A DNA stretch of 64,000 nt, taken from positions 19,905,515 to 19,969,514 of the forward strand of contig OU744726.1 in the NCBI GenBank assembly GCA_916613615.1, given 5' to 3'. The stretch is from Steromphala cineraria (Eukaryota > Mollusca > Gastropoda > Trochida > Trochidae). The translations under genes were made by a program, and so were the position numbers. The notes under the pieces were generated by a model. It had not been told where the DNA came from, did no database searches, and saw nothing but the letters and a program-made list of their open reading frames with translations. This document shows, piece after piece, positions 31,876-42,877 of this stretch (its first letter is position 1; each line of letters begins with the position of its first letter).

Positions 31876-34800
31876 TTATATATCCGTCTTCTTTCTCTGC
31901 TCCACATATTTCTTGATTTTTGGGTTTCCTTTGACGTTGTTAACAACGGCCAATACACGGGGGAACTTCTTCAGTATTTCGTCTGAGATTTTACCATCCA
32001 CGATGTTGAAAATTGCCAGGTCACCATAGCTCAACTGAAAATAAATTGAAAAAGTGAACCTTACACATGATATTTAGAAAAAAACCATCTTGACTAAAGC
32101 TCAAATATTGATTTTTTTATTTATGCAGGTATCGCGCTTACATTGATGATACAAAAATGAACTCACCATAACTTCAACAACTAACGTAGCTTGAAAAAAA
32201 CCTGTTTTATCCAATTTTAACCAAGGTTATAACTTCTCCGGCATGGTATCACTTGCCGAACATAGTCGTTCTCACTGCCTATTAAACCTTGAATCACTAC
32301 GTAACCTTTTTGTGTCAGTTTTGCAGTGTACTGCGTCTGAACTTGATAGTCAAAACAATTATGCTAATGCTAAATGCCAATGATAACAGTGCTCTCAAAT
32401 CCCGAATTTCGGGTCACTGCCAATGGATAAAATCTCCCTTTGCACTTCTGTGACAACTGATGTAAACAAAGGTATGAGGTATGCAAACGCGAGGGAACAC
32501 CGATGGCGACGTAGGGCTGAATCAGCAATTTAAAACTTCTTTTTCCTTCTTTCCTAAGTTATTGCCTCCATTTTTCCAATCAATTAAGCAAAGGTTAGTG
32601 TAACCTTCGGTGTTTCAATGATCCATAATTTGTTGATCAAAGTATATAGTGACACGCGTATACAGTGACACGAACTAAATTTCGACCATTCTCAAGTGTA
32701 CATCTCTGTAAGAAGTGTACGATTCTACACAGTGATGCCGAAGCATGAGAGGTTCCAAGGATAGACTCACCTTTTTGCCAACCACGAAGCCATTTTCTTT
32801 GCCCTTTAGAAGCTCCTCGATGTTGCCCATGTATTTAGGAATGTCTCCAGTCTTCAAAGCTGTTGCAAGTTCCTCCTTTATAAGAATTATATTATAGGAT
32901 ACTGTTTAGACGAACTCAATCTTTGATGATTGTTCCATATAAATTATCATCCTTTAACATGGACAATATCATCACCTAAGACATTTAAACTTATAAGAGG
33001 TATGGTGTTCCAAATACTGCTTGACTCAACCCTTTAACAACCCCTGTCAAAAACATTCATCACATATCACATGTTTCCTTCTGATCCTTACGATATCCTT
33101 GTTTGTTTTAATAACTACATCACTTTTTGAATGTCCAATGTTAATGCTGGATGCCTTGGTAAACCTATACAATAAATTCATTTATAGTCATACTTGTTTT
33201 TGCTTGACCAGCTATTAATAGCGAGAAACAAAAAGCTAACTAAGTGTTCAACTAAAATTCAAAGTTTTCAAGGATTAGCTTTAAGAAAATTGAAATATGG
33301 AGTTTAAATACAACTAAAATAATTGTTAAAACAACAATTGCTCTGTCAAAGTTTTATCTACTTACTTTCTTTTTAGGGTCTTTCTCGAAAAATTGTTTAC
33401 CAAACTTTTCGAAGAGGTCCATACAGATGCAAACAACTTGATCTATTTCATAGGCTTCCTCATTGTTACATCCGTACATGCCTGAAGATGACAATTGACA
33501 GCATACAAGTAAACCGAGATGTGTTTGTTAAACACCGATGCCCCCGGATAAAAGTAAATTGTAAATGTATATTTTTGTGTTAATTTGTACCGGAGACATT
33601 TCTCTAAGGTATATCTCTATCCAATCACAAGTTAGGGCCAAGGTTAAAGTTTTCGAAAAATGGTTGCAGCGCCATGGTCAAGGTCAACGGTTAAAAAGTA
33701 TGACATCATCTTTAAGGTCATATCATAATAGATGCACATATGAAATATCAAAAGTCTATCTCTATGCAATCACAAGTTATGACCAAGGTAAAAGGTTTTA
33801 GAAAAATGGTTGCTGCTCCAAATTCAAGGTCACAAGTAAAAAATTATGACCTCATCTGAAAGGTCGTTACATGATTGATTCACATTTCAAATATTATAGT
33901 TCTACCACGAAGCAATCAAAAGTCAAGAGCAAGGTTAAAGTATTTTATGACTACAGACAGAATGACAGACGGACAGGACAAAAACAATATACCCCGGAAT
34001 CTCCGACTCGGGGGCTTAGCAATAAATAGTTTTCTCTGATGGTACTGTCTTGAAAGTAATTTTGAAAGATATGTAACCTGCAACGGCAAAATCAAACCGG
34101 CTGTGTGACCATTGGTTCTTAAGCGAGAAAAGGTTAACAAGGACACACTACTTATCAAAACAATTATTTTTCATTATTCTTGGAAAAGATATATGTTTCG
34201 GCTTGACTTAAGTTTGTTGATTTCTTGCGGAATCAAATATTCAAAATCATACATACCGAATTCTCTGGCCAAGTATCTCTCAATAGCCGAGCTCTCTGTC
34301 AACAATTTGCCATCTTTCTCCAGGACAGGGAGCTGGCCAAATTTAATTTCTGAAAACGAATTAAAGAGTTTTCAAATGAAATGAAAGGGGCAAAGTCTGT
34401 TTGAAAGTAGACGGGGCAATATAGAAGTAGACAATGTAAATAATGTAATCTCATCTTCTGATCTTGAGACTGGTCCATAGAGTATATGTGATCTTATTTG
34501 GGACCTTTTTCTTCCATTAATTGATTAATCAGATTCCCAGAAATAATTTAAACAAAACTTACGGTTATCATACCTGGTCTGAAGTTAAGCGAGGTAGAAA
34601 TGCTACGTTTCACATCATTTTAATCAGAATTGCGTCGAAAGGATTGTCGTTTACCATGCACATTTCACTTGTTTGCTTCAGATAACATGATTATATTTAT
34701 AAAGATGTTTGAACAGACTCGGATTCTTACGTCATTAAATGTCAACCTTTGATTCCTATAAAAAAACGTTTATGTAAGGTATATATTTTGCTGAAAGGCG

Positions 34801-35395
34801 AAACTTGGAATGGTGTGTGACTGTTCGAAGGCATGCTCAATGTATTCACTGGCTTTACGCCATTGTCAACATACTAAAAGCGGGAAACGCCATCTTGATT
34901 AAATATTTGCAGGGTGTTATACTCTGTCCTATTTATTAAGCATTGACTGCAAATCAGTTTCGCTTCTAATGCCAATATCGCATAGACACTTATATTTGAA
35001 AACATCACCCATAAGACAAAACGATACACCGAACAAAGTATATTGCAAAAAGGCGCTTTAAGTCAAACCCTTTTCAAAAACATTTGTATCGAAATCAATG
35101 ATAGTTCACATAACAAATAATTTCAAGTTAGGTGAAAGAAAATAATTTGTCAAACATTAACTGATGGAAGACTGTTAGATCAGTGAGTTGAGATTTGATT
35201 TACTGTTCAGGATGCTAAAACAGTGTAAACGATATTTTTCTCACAAATGCAATAAAACTCACTTGGTTTTTCAGCTGGCCAAGTTTCTTGACTGAATCGT
35301 TCGTCTTTAAACTGGACACCATGGTAGGTAAACAATAGGCGAATAATCTCGCCTCTTGCACGGACATCGAAATACTTGAGCGTGTAGGTCGGCAT
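31876..35395 (-). CDS. Sigma-class glutathione S-transferase, gene 5 (five coding exons, 201 aa)
   Basis: The exons are 35263-35395, 34257-34349, 33366-33481, 32771-32875 and 31876-32034, with GT...AG and phases 1,1,0,0. The frame ends in TAA after 201 codons. MPTYTLKYFD gives Tyr8, and WPAEK and IKFGQLPVLEKDGK (cis-proline) follow, then ESSA and the SNAIL-like ERYLAREFG. The helical domain has IDQVVCICMDLF, and SYGD is the N-capping box. The C-terminus RKKTDI and the shared VLAVVNN segment mark it as the sister of gene 4. The start was placed at 35395, not at the in-frame upstream ATG (35479), because that matches the family. The upstream ATG would also include the TATA-like box and Maf-like site. 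Intron 4 contains GCTGAATCAGC, a palindromic Maf-like site (32516-32526). Confidence 0.94.
32516..32526. promoter_or_regulatory. Palindromic Maf-recognition-like site in gene 5 intron 4
   Basis: GCTGAATCAGC is an 11 bp palindrome matching the core of TGCTGANTCAGCA. The position is intronic and chance occurrence is quite possible. Confidence 0.25.
33595..34015 (+). repeat. Tandem-type dispersed repeat in gene 5 intron 2
   Basis: About three units of 120-140 bp share ATCACAAGTTA(T/G)G(A/G)CCAAGGT...AAAATGGTTGC...AAGGTCA...ATGAC(A/C)TCATCT. They end with GACAGACGGACAGG and a CCCCGG...CCGACTCGGGGG hairpin. It is non-coding and contains scattered AAGGTCA half-sites. Confidence 0.5.
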
Positions 35396-35448
35396 TTTGA
35401 GTAGTAGGTATCCTGCAGCAAATGGGCGATCAAGGTGCAAGCTGCATG

Positions 35449-35478
35449 CATAAATAGGGGTGGTAAAGTGCTGAATCA
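35449..35478 (-). promoter_or_regulatory. Core promoter of GST gene 5: TATA-like box plus Maf/Nrf2-like site
   Basis: TATTTATG (35449-35456, minus strand) lies 54 bp before the ATG. TGCTGAATCA (plus-strand reading, 35469-35478) is the same 10-mer found upstream of gene 4. The distance to the ATG is 74 bp here and 70 bp in gene 4. The flanking sequence differs, which suggests the motif is retained by selection or recent descent. Confidence 0.5.
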
Positions 35479-35609
35479 CCCAAGCCTTACTTGCATCTTG
35501 TATCCCGTTTTGAATTACACGATTTCTTTTTTACATACTGTGTACATCGACCGATTGGACACTCAACTGTAATGGTAGAGAGGGTATCTTTAACGATGTA
35601 ATTGATGTA

Positions 35610-35975
35610 TTAAAGGGACAGTAGCACGTTTTTTTTATATTTTTATATTTTAAATTTTTCGTTGATAATTGTAAGTTAATGCGAAATGTATTATTTTGAC
35701 AGTGTCAAAAATCTAATTACTCAAGCCAATCATCCATAGTCAGAGGAAAAAGGATGAAGATTCATATAAAATGCATTGGCGGCCATGTTGTGTGAACATC
35801 TTTAATTCATTTTGTGTACGAAAAAGGAATTGCATTACTAAACTTTACGTTATGTATTTGAATTATTACTGCTCCATTTAGTTGAAAAAACATTGTCTTT
35901 CATTTGGAACCATTAATTTTCATTTTCCTGACATCATCTTATATCCCCCCTAAAAACGTGCTACTATCCCTTTAA
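35610..35975. mobile_element. TTAA-ended MITE, copy 2
   Basis: TTAAAGGGACAGTAGCACG begins it and CGTGCTACTATCCCTTTAA ends it. The interior matches copy 1 closely, including CATTGGCGGCCAT and a TGTGTACGAAAAAGGAATTG block. The ends are slightly degraded. Confidence 0.75.
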
Positions 35976-36071
35976 ATGATGAGATAATCGTTTATTTATG
36001 GAATGATGAAGAAATGTTCTTAAATGTTTGTTATTGGGCGAGATACCTGTGTTCTGTGAAGACATATTGGA

Positions 36072-36237
36072 ATATGATATTTGGAAACATGTTAGCTTAA
36101 CTGTTAGCTCTGCTGTGAACAAATGAAAACGTTTATTGTAAAATAATTGTAATATGTGGAATATCCTGTTTAAAACATTTTGAACTTTGTAGTTTTCAAC
36201 TAATGGAGGAAGTAAAGAATATCTATCTATCTATATT
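36072..36237 (+). repeat. 166 bp direct repeat, left copy (flanks the LINE)
   Basis: It is identical to 38160-38325 except for two substitutions near its right part (36192 and 36194). The offset is a constant 2088 bp. It ends with ATCTATCTATCTATATT. Confidence 0.85.
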
Positions 36238-38159
36238 CAAATTCAAATTGTTTATTCAGTAATATTTTGGCCATAAGACCTATAATACAATTGACAGATA
36301 CAGTATTGATTTAAACGTGATCATTTTGATTCATTGCATTTAGATCTTAATGTAAAAAGTTGGCGTAGGAAAATTGCTGTTAAATTCTGTACATTGCTGC
36401 TGTGCGACGTGAAGATTGTTTGGATGTTGAGTGGGCCTTTGTAGAATGATTGTAGTCTCTGTATGTATAAGGACCTGGCTCCATTATATTTATCACAAAC
36501 GAAAAATACGTGGTGTTCATCTTCAGGCAGTTTCAAGTTACAGTTATCACAGGTAGGGTTAATTGAGGGTTCACTTTTCTTCCTTCTAGTTGTATTTATT
36601 TTAAAGTTAGTTAAAGATGCTCTGAACTTGAAATAGACTCTTAATAGCTGTTTGTTCCTGATGTTATCGATGTATGATTCCTTTTCCAATGAGAACTTTA
36701 ATGAAGCGTAATGCGTTAGGTAGTTTGAACTGCTTATTTCTTGATGCCAGTTTTGAAGTGCAATGTCTTTCAGGCGTTGTAATAGACATGATAGAAACAT
36801 ATTTAAATCCCCAACATCCTGCGCAATCCATACATGTGAAAATCCTATTCTAAACAAAGTTTCTCGTATTCCGGATGTCCAATTTCTTTTTCCTGTATCA
36901 TCAAGGGATTTAAGCATTCGGTAACACTGGTGTGGTAAGCGATCAGATGGCATTCGTACTGCTTTTATCCAATACTTGATGGCTTTTACTTGAGTAGACA
37001 CAAAAATTAGATGTCTACCGGTGTCGCCTAAAATTGCTTTGTTTGAAGCGAACTTTCCAACTTTGAAGAGATGTTTAAAGAAGTTTGTCTGGACTTTTTC
37101 GATAGAGGCTGAAAACGTACATCCCCACACTTCTGCTCCATAAAGGAGGATTGGTAAAACTTTTCTATCGAAAATGGTACAGGCGGTTGAAAATGAAATT
37201 TCAGAATTTGTCTGCAGAATCCTGTTTACTGCAAGGCATGCTCTGCTGGCCTGATAGGCGAGAGTGTCACAAGCTTTGGTCCAAACTAGGCGTGATGAGA
37301 AGATGATTCCGAGGTATTTATAGTAGGTAACTGTTTCTATAGGGAGTCCTTTATAAGTCCATTTTTCCTTATTTGCTAATTTTCCACCGTTTCTAAAAAC
37401 TATAACCTTGGTTTTATTTAAGTTCAGCTGCAGCCCTGAATCCGCGCAATATGCCTCCAGTGTGTTAAGCTGTTTCTGTAGATTGATGATTGTCGACGCA
37501 AATAACACAACGTCGTCTGCAAAAAGAAGGAGCATCAAGTCTTCAATATCTTGGGTAACAAATATTCCACTAGCAGAAGATTTGTACATGGCAGCTACAA
37601 GTTCATTTATAAATAGAATAAATAGCAGCGGGCTGAGTACGCAGCCCTGTCGGACACCTACAGATGTTGAAAATAACTGAGTTGTTTGACCCTGTACTTT
37701 CACACAAGCTTTGATTGATGAATACATGTTTTTGAGAAGTGTTAACAGTTTTCCATGACACCCTTTTGGAGCAGTAAAGTCAACATTCTTTTCCTGTCCA
37801 CCAAGTCAAATGCTTTTCGGAAATCTATGAAACAGCAGTAAAATCTGCCTTTTGATTTACAAAGATATTTTGAGCAAAGTGCTTGAAGCGTGAATAAATG
37901 GTCTGCTGTAGAATATCCAGGACGAAATCCCGCTTGACTTTCTGATATAAGTTCGTTTGTATCTACCCATTTTCGCAACCTCTTCTCGACAATATCCATG
38001 AATATCTTCCCCATTACGTTTAAAAGCGAAATACCCCTATAATTATTTGGGTCGTTAGGGTCTCCTGATTTGAAGATTGGGATGACCATTCCATTATTCC
38101 ATTCCGCTGGGAAAGTTCCACTGTCAAGTACTTTATTGAAAAGCATTATGAGGTGATAT
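36238..38159 (-). mobile_element. 5'-truncated non-LTR retrotransposon (LINE)
   Basis: The insert lies exactly between the two 166 bp repeats. Its 3' end, on the minus strand, is AATAAACAATTTGAATTTGAAT. The 5' end cuts into the reverse transcriptase, so the endonuclease and the first part of the RT are missing. The polymerase reads in two blocks separated by a frameshift. The element is inactive. Confidence 0.85.
36321..38146 (-). pseudogene. Frameshifted LINE reverse transcriptase
   Basis: Block 1 (37742-38146) has the RT landmarks PIFKSGDPNDPNNYRGISLL, AGFRPGYSTADHLF and FIDFRKAFD. Block 2 (36321-37727, 468 codons) carries GVRQGCVLSPLLF, the catalytic FADDVVLF, a thumb region and a C-terminal cysteine/histidine finger (CDNCNLKLPEDEHHVFFVC). 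A one-base deletion near 37760 separates the blocks; apart from that, both are free of stops over their length. It lacks the N-terminal endonuclease because of 5' truncation. The clade cannot be fixed without comparison. The long intact block 2 suggests a fairly recent insertion. Confidence 0.85.
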
Positions 38160-38325
38160 ATATGATATTTGGAAACATGTTAGCTTAACTGTTAGCTCTG
38201 CTGTGAACAAATGAAAACGTTTATTGTAAAATAATTGTAATATGTGGAATATCCTGTTTAAAACATTTTGAACTTTGTAATCTTCAACTAATGGAGGAAG
38301 TAAAGAATATCTATCTATCTATATT
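38160..38325 (+). repeat. 166 bp direct repeat, right copy (flanks the LINE)
   Basis: It is the partner of 36072-36237, with two mismatches in 166 bp. It begins exactly where RT coding stops. Confidence 0.85.
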
Positions 38326-38758
38326 GTGTGCATACATAAACCGCGGCTGGTGGAACGTGTGTTAGAGATAGAATTACAGTATATTATATCATATGGTAAT
38401 TTTAAGAATTATTTAAAGCACACATCGTCAAATTTGTCAAGAGTTTTCAATTTTATTATTTTGTTAAAGCAGACTTAGATGGGAATTACTGGTAAAATAT
38501 TAATGTGTTCAGAATGTAGCAAAGACAGACGCTATATGGGCTAAAGCCATGTCAAACGTATTAATAATGTCATGAAACCATGTTTGATTTTCATTGAAAA
38601 AAGTAAATGCTATAAAATGGTCACTAACCGAAAAACATACATATTGTGGGGAAATATTTGAACTTAAATCAGTATTTGGTAATTCCTTTTATCTTATTTC
38701 AGCAAAATAAATGTTTATTCTTAATATGATTTCTCTGTTGATATTTATTTTTATATAT

Positions 38759-39105
38759 TTAAAGGGGCAGTAGCACGTTTTTTGAAAATTGTATATTTTC
38801 AAATTTCTACTGATAATTGTACGTTAATGCTTAATGAATTGTATTGATAGTGTCAAACATTTCATTACACAAGCCAATCATCCATTGCCAGAGAACAAAT
38901 TATAAAGATTTACATAAAGTCCATTGGCGGCCATTTAACTCATTTTGTGTAAGAAAAAGGAATCGTATGGCTGAACTTTACATTACATATTTAATTTATC
39001 ACTGCTTCATTTAGTTTATATATATTGTCTTCCAAATGGACTTTTTATTTTCATTTTCCTCACGTCATCTTGTATTCTCCCTAAAAAGTTCTACTGCCCA
39101 TTTTA
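38759..39105. mobile_element. TTAA-ended MITE, copy 3 (degraded right end)
   Basis: It begins TTAAAGGGGCAGTAGCACG as in copy 1 and keeps the CATTGGCGGCCATTT block. The right terminus has decayed to AAGTTCTACTGCCCATTTTAG. It is the oldest-looking of the three copies. Confidence 0.7.
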
Positions 39106-39866
39106 GTGACAATGCGATGCGACCAATCGTAAAGTGACAAGTAATATCAAGAAACTATGCCTTTCTCATTCAGGGTAGAACACTAATACACTCAAGGACA
39201 AAAGAAGCGTTACCACCTAAAATGTTAGAATAATTGAGAAAAAATAAACATAGATGTCCTCTGAAGCCAGGAAAAGTAAGTAATAAATTGTGACCCATCA
39301 TCGGGTCATGTTCTATCCCACTCTTTTAAACTAGTTTTTGTAATCTTCTGAAAAGACGAGATAGAAGTATGAAATATACTCCTCAAAATAATCTAAGGAA
39401 CATTTGTATAATGTCCCCTATATACTTAATATTCATTTTTTTTCATAGAAGTATGAAATATACTACTCAATACAAATCAGGAGCCCAATGTCAGATATGC
39501 AAGTGGGTATCAAAACTTCAAACAAAACACTTCTCTTTGAGCTGCTGACATTTAAAGTCAGTGCACATGATATTACTACTTGAGTGTTCCTTAAATTCTT
39601 TTGAGTAGTATATGACCTTTGTCATTTGTTATGACCTCTTACTCTTATCATGCTACATTTATTATTCTACGAGTGTACGTTACGTAAACAATAAATATTA
39701 TATCTGCTTAGTATACATAGTTTCATCCATATTTAACGTAAATGCTAAACCTTGTTGCAAAACCAAAAGTAAAAGCCAGATTTTATCAGAAGTTATTGGT
39801 GTGTGTCCTGATACAAAATGTTGATAATTTTAGGCATTCAAAATATTGTTTAAATGACAGCATTAT

Positions 39867-41072
39867 TGCTTGGTGCCCCAAAGGGCACCAAGTATTAAGA
39901 TTTGATTCTCCTAAAAGTTTTCTGAATTCTCTCTATATTACTCTTGATATTTTCAAAGGGAAGCCGCGCCAATCACATGTGTTGTATCCAAATCAAAAGA
40001 CCAATGAACAGAGCTGTAGCAAAAAAATGCATTACGTCACCATGTGGGTAATACAAAATATTTGGCACATTAAACTGTAGAATATGATTTCGCTTTAAAT
40101 GTCATGTTAAAAGAGAAACAATATTTTCTATTAAAGACGCTGATAAATGTTAACAGACTCAATCAAAAACATCTTCATTTGATGAAGAGTCTGCATTTGT
40201 TCCAGATAAGAGCATTATTTCGTATTCAATAATCGCAGAATCCACTTTTTTATAACCCACGCGATTTAATTTCACGCTGGGCTCGCCTGGCGATTTAAAA
40301 GTAATATTTGTGTAAGAACGATGGTGACATCGAAAAAAGACTTATGTTTACTAATTAGGTAGATCACTTACGACCACGTGACAAGTCATACTTAACGATG
40401 TCACTAAATGTTTACGTTGAAAACATGTATTTATTATCAGAGCTACTGAAAGTGAAATTGACTCGTGCTATATTTAGAATATGACCTACATCGCTGATTC
40501 CATACGGTTACTATAAGGCCGCGGCTTAGCTCAGCGGAGCTGGGTTAAAATCCCGTCAGATCATCGGAAAGTATTTTGTTTATTATCTGTAATACTACAG
40601 TTAATAATTAACCAGCATGACAAGGAGATATGGTTTTGGCAGTGCGTTTTGCACAATTTCCTGTCATTGTCAACGCTACATGGCAATCCATGCAGTGCTT
40701 TTACTTCAAGTAACAACATCACAATGCCATAACATCATAAACTGTCACTGTCACATCACTGTCTTGAAAATCTAGTGTTGTTGTATTCAGAGATTTACAT
40801 TTTTTCTCTGAGATCTCAAAAAGAGTGAATTTGAATGATAAATAGAATATCACCCTCGTGTGTTTTGATTTGAAATATACCAACAATCGTTGATGAATGT
40901 AAAAAATATTCATTACTTTCAGCAATTCGTGTTGATAGAAATTAATTTTGTGAAATTAACTTTGAGTAATACTCGTGTCAATATTACTGCTGTTATCTAG
41001 TGTTGTATATATTATCACTCAAATTGTTCGACAAATCACAATCTCCTTCATCTGCCTATGTGGCACCAAGCA
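39867..41072. mobile_element. Possible 1.2 kb element with TGCTTGGTGCC ends
   Basis: TGCTTGGTGCC at 39867 is mirrored by GGCACCAAGCA at 41062-41072. The left end also folds as a perfect 10 bp stem with a 4 base loop (39869-39892). There is no ORF of note inside. The 11 bp termini are the only evidence that it is a unit. Confidence 0.35.
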
Positions 41073-42877
41073 TGCCTTTTTAAAGGCTTTTTTTGTTTAA
41101 AATATCTCTATTTAGGAAAAGTTTATATCGTTTCTGTTGATCGTGATTGTATACTAATATTAACGGGAGCAAATGGTCCTAAATAGGAAGATGAAAAAAC
41201 ATTTTGATAGACAGACGCATTGCTATCCCTTAGCCTACTGTTAATGTCAAAATGCTTTACTGCAATTTTAAACTCCAAACTTGAAAGAATAACTTATGTT
41301 GCTACTGATATAAAACTTTTCAGCTGACTCATTTAACTGTCACAGAGTAGGCAGATGTTTAATTGAGTCAAATGCGTCAAACTATATAATTGGTTATACA
41401 TGTGTGTGAATAATCAGTTTAGTGCTTATCAGTTCAGTACTGTGACCATAAATAGGACTTGGGATCGAAATGTGGACAATGACTCGCGCCAATACTAAAC
41501 AAAAACGAAAAACAATTTATTACAGATGGCATAAGGAAAATAGAGGTTGCCGTAGTACATGTAGGCCATATTACATACATGCAAAAGATACGCAGATGTC
41601 GAATTTACATTCATATGAATTCTAAAATCTCATTAAAAATGTCAATGTCATAATTTTAGCTTTTTAAAGTTATACATAATCCAAGATTAGACAGGTGTTA
41701 AGTCAGAACACTGGAAATTAAGCTCTTATTTCAGCCACGTAAAATATAAAATATAATCTGTGTGACTTTTAAGATAGGAGTACCGCAGGGTTTACTGCTT
41801 GGTCACTGAGTTTTGCTTCTAGATTAGCTCGTATCCACAAACACTGATGACGGTGCTATTTTACAGTCCGACAACGAGGGTATGTCAACATAGCGCCCAC
41901 TCTAATCTATCATTGTAGTCACTGTGTATGCGTAGATCTGTGCTGTTCCTACGTTTCGATAACAGTAAATTCCCTAGCTTCAATGGAACTTGTGGCTAAA
42001 TTTGTATCAAGATAAATTGGGCTCTTACATGTTGAATAAAGAGTACCAGTTTAACAAGGGGTTTATGAGTCAGTTTATCTGTTTAACCTCCCTTACAATA
42101 TTTCCCCTTTGGAAAATAAATTACTGAAAATATGCGAATTTATGGCAATTTGTTATGAATAACGACAATTTTCATATTAAGGTCAGAATTACCTAACCAA
42201 CATTTGTGCAACTGCATCTACAGGAAATGATTAAATTATTTGGTTCATTTGTTTTGAAGCAGCCCACAGCGAATGCAACGCAGTTGGACTATTAAAAATG
42301 GTATTTAGAATGCACCTGGTGATATGATATTTAAAAACATTTAAGATAATTCGAAAGTTGAAAATAGCAGCAATCACGATGCATTTCGGTTCTTGTAAAG
42401 CTCAATCGGGAAAATATTATAATTTACGCTGATTTTTTTCGGATATTTCTTTAAACGTCATCAGGATGTATTGGAGGTGAGTTTTAAGAAATCCTTTAAC
42501 ATCTTACCATTGCGTTTTCCTTTGTATTATTTTGCAAATCCCATGGGCGGGGAAGCGTAATGAACCTAAATACTTTCAAAAAGGTTATATTTACTATATT
42601 CCAAAAATGCTGACTCTCAAGGCAACTGTCTACTGATCTTTTAAGTTAGACAAAAAGAAAACTTGACAAATATAATACTTTAATTCTCACATATATCACA
42701 TCGAGTAATCTTAAGCGGTATGTCACTCAAATTCTAGTACTGTGTGTAAAAGAGAATGCTTATATTTCAACTTTCTGTTCTTGCAGATTTAAACCTCAAG
42801 CTCAGACAGGTAAATATTTGCATAAAGCTATGAGCATTCTTCTTAGTGTTGTTTTGGTTAATGCACTTTGAAAGTCT

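Larger units (their letters stand above)
35396..42877. other. Intergenic region between GST genes 5 and 6, transposon-rich
   Basis: No host exon was recognised in 7.5 kb. It holds two TTAA-type MITEs (35610-35975 and 38759-39105), a truncated LINE with long flanking repeats (36072-38325) and an element bounded by GGCACCAAGCA-type ends (39867-41072). The stretch 41080-42870 shows nothing I can name. Confidence 0.6.

Noticed and set aside
35396..35479. Longer N-terminus for gene 5 from the in-frame ATG at 35479
   Set aside because: It would translate through the TATA-like box and the Maf-like site, and would add 28 residues found in no other copy. The family start MPTY at 35395 fits all the others.
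40517..40575. tRNA-like sequence with GGCTTAGCTCAGCGG and GGGTTAAAATCCCG
   Set aside because: The two boxes are too close together, the anticodon arm is missing and no acceptor stem pairs. At most it is a degenerate relic.
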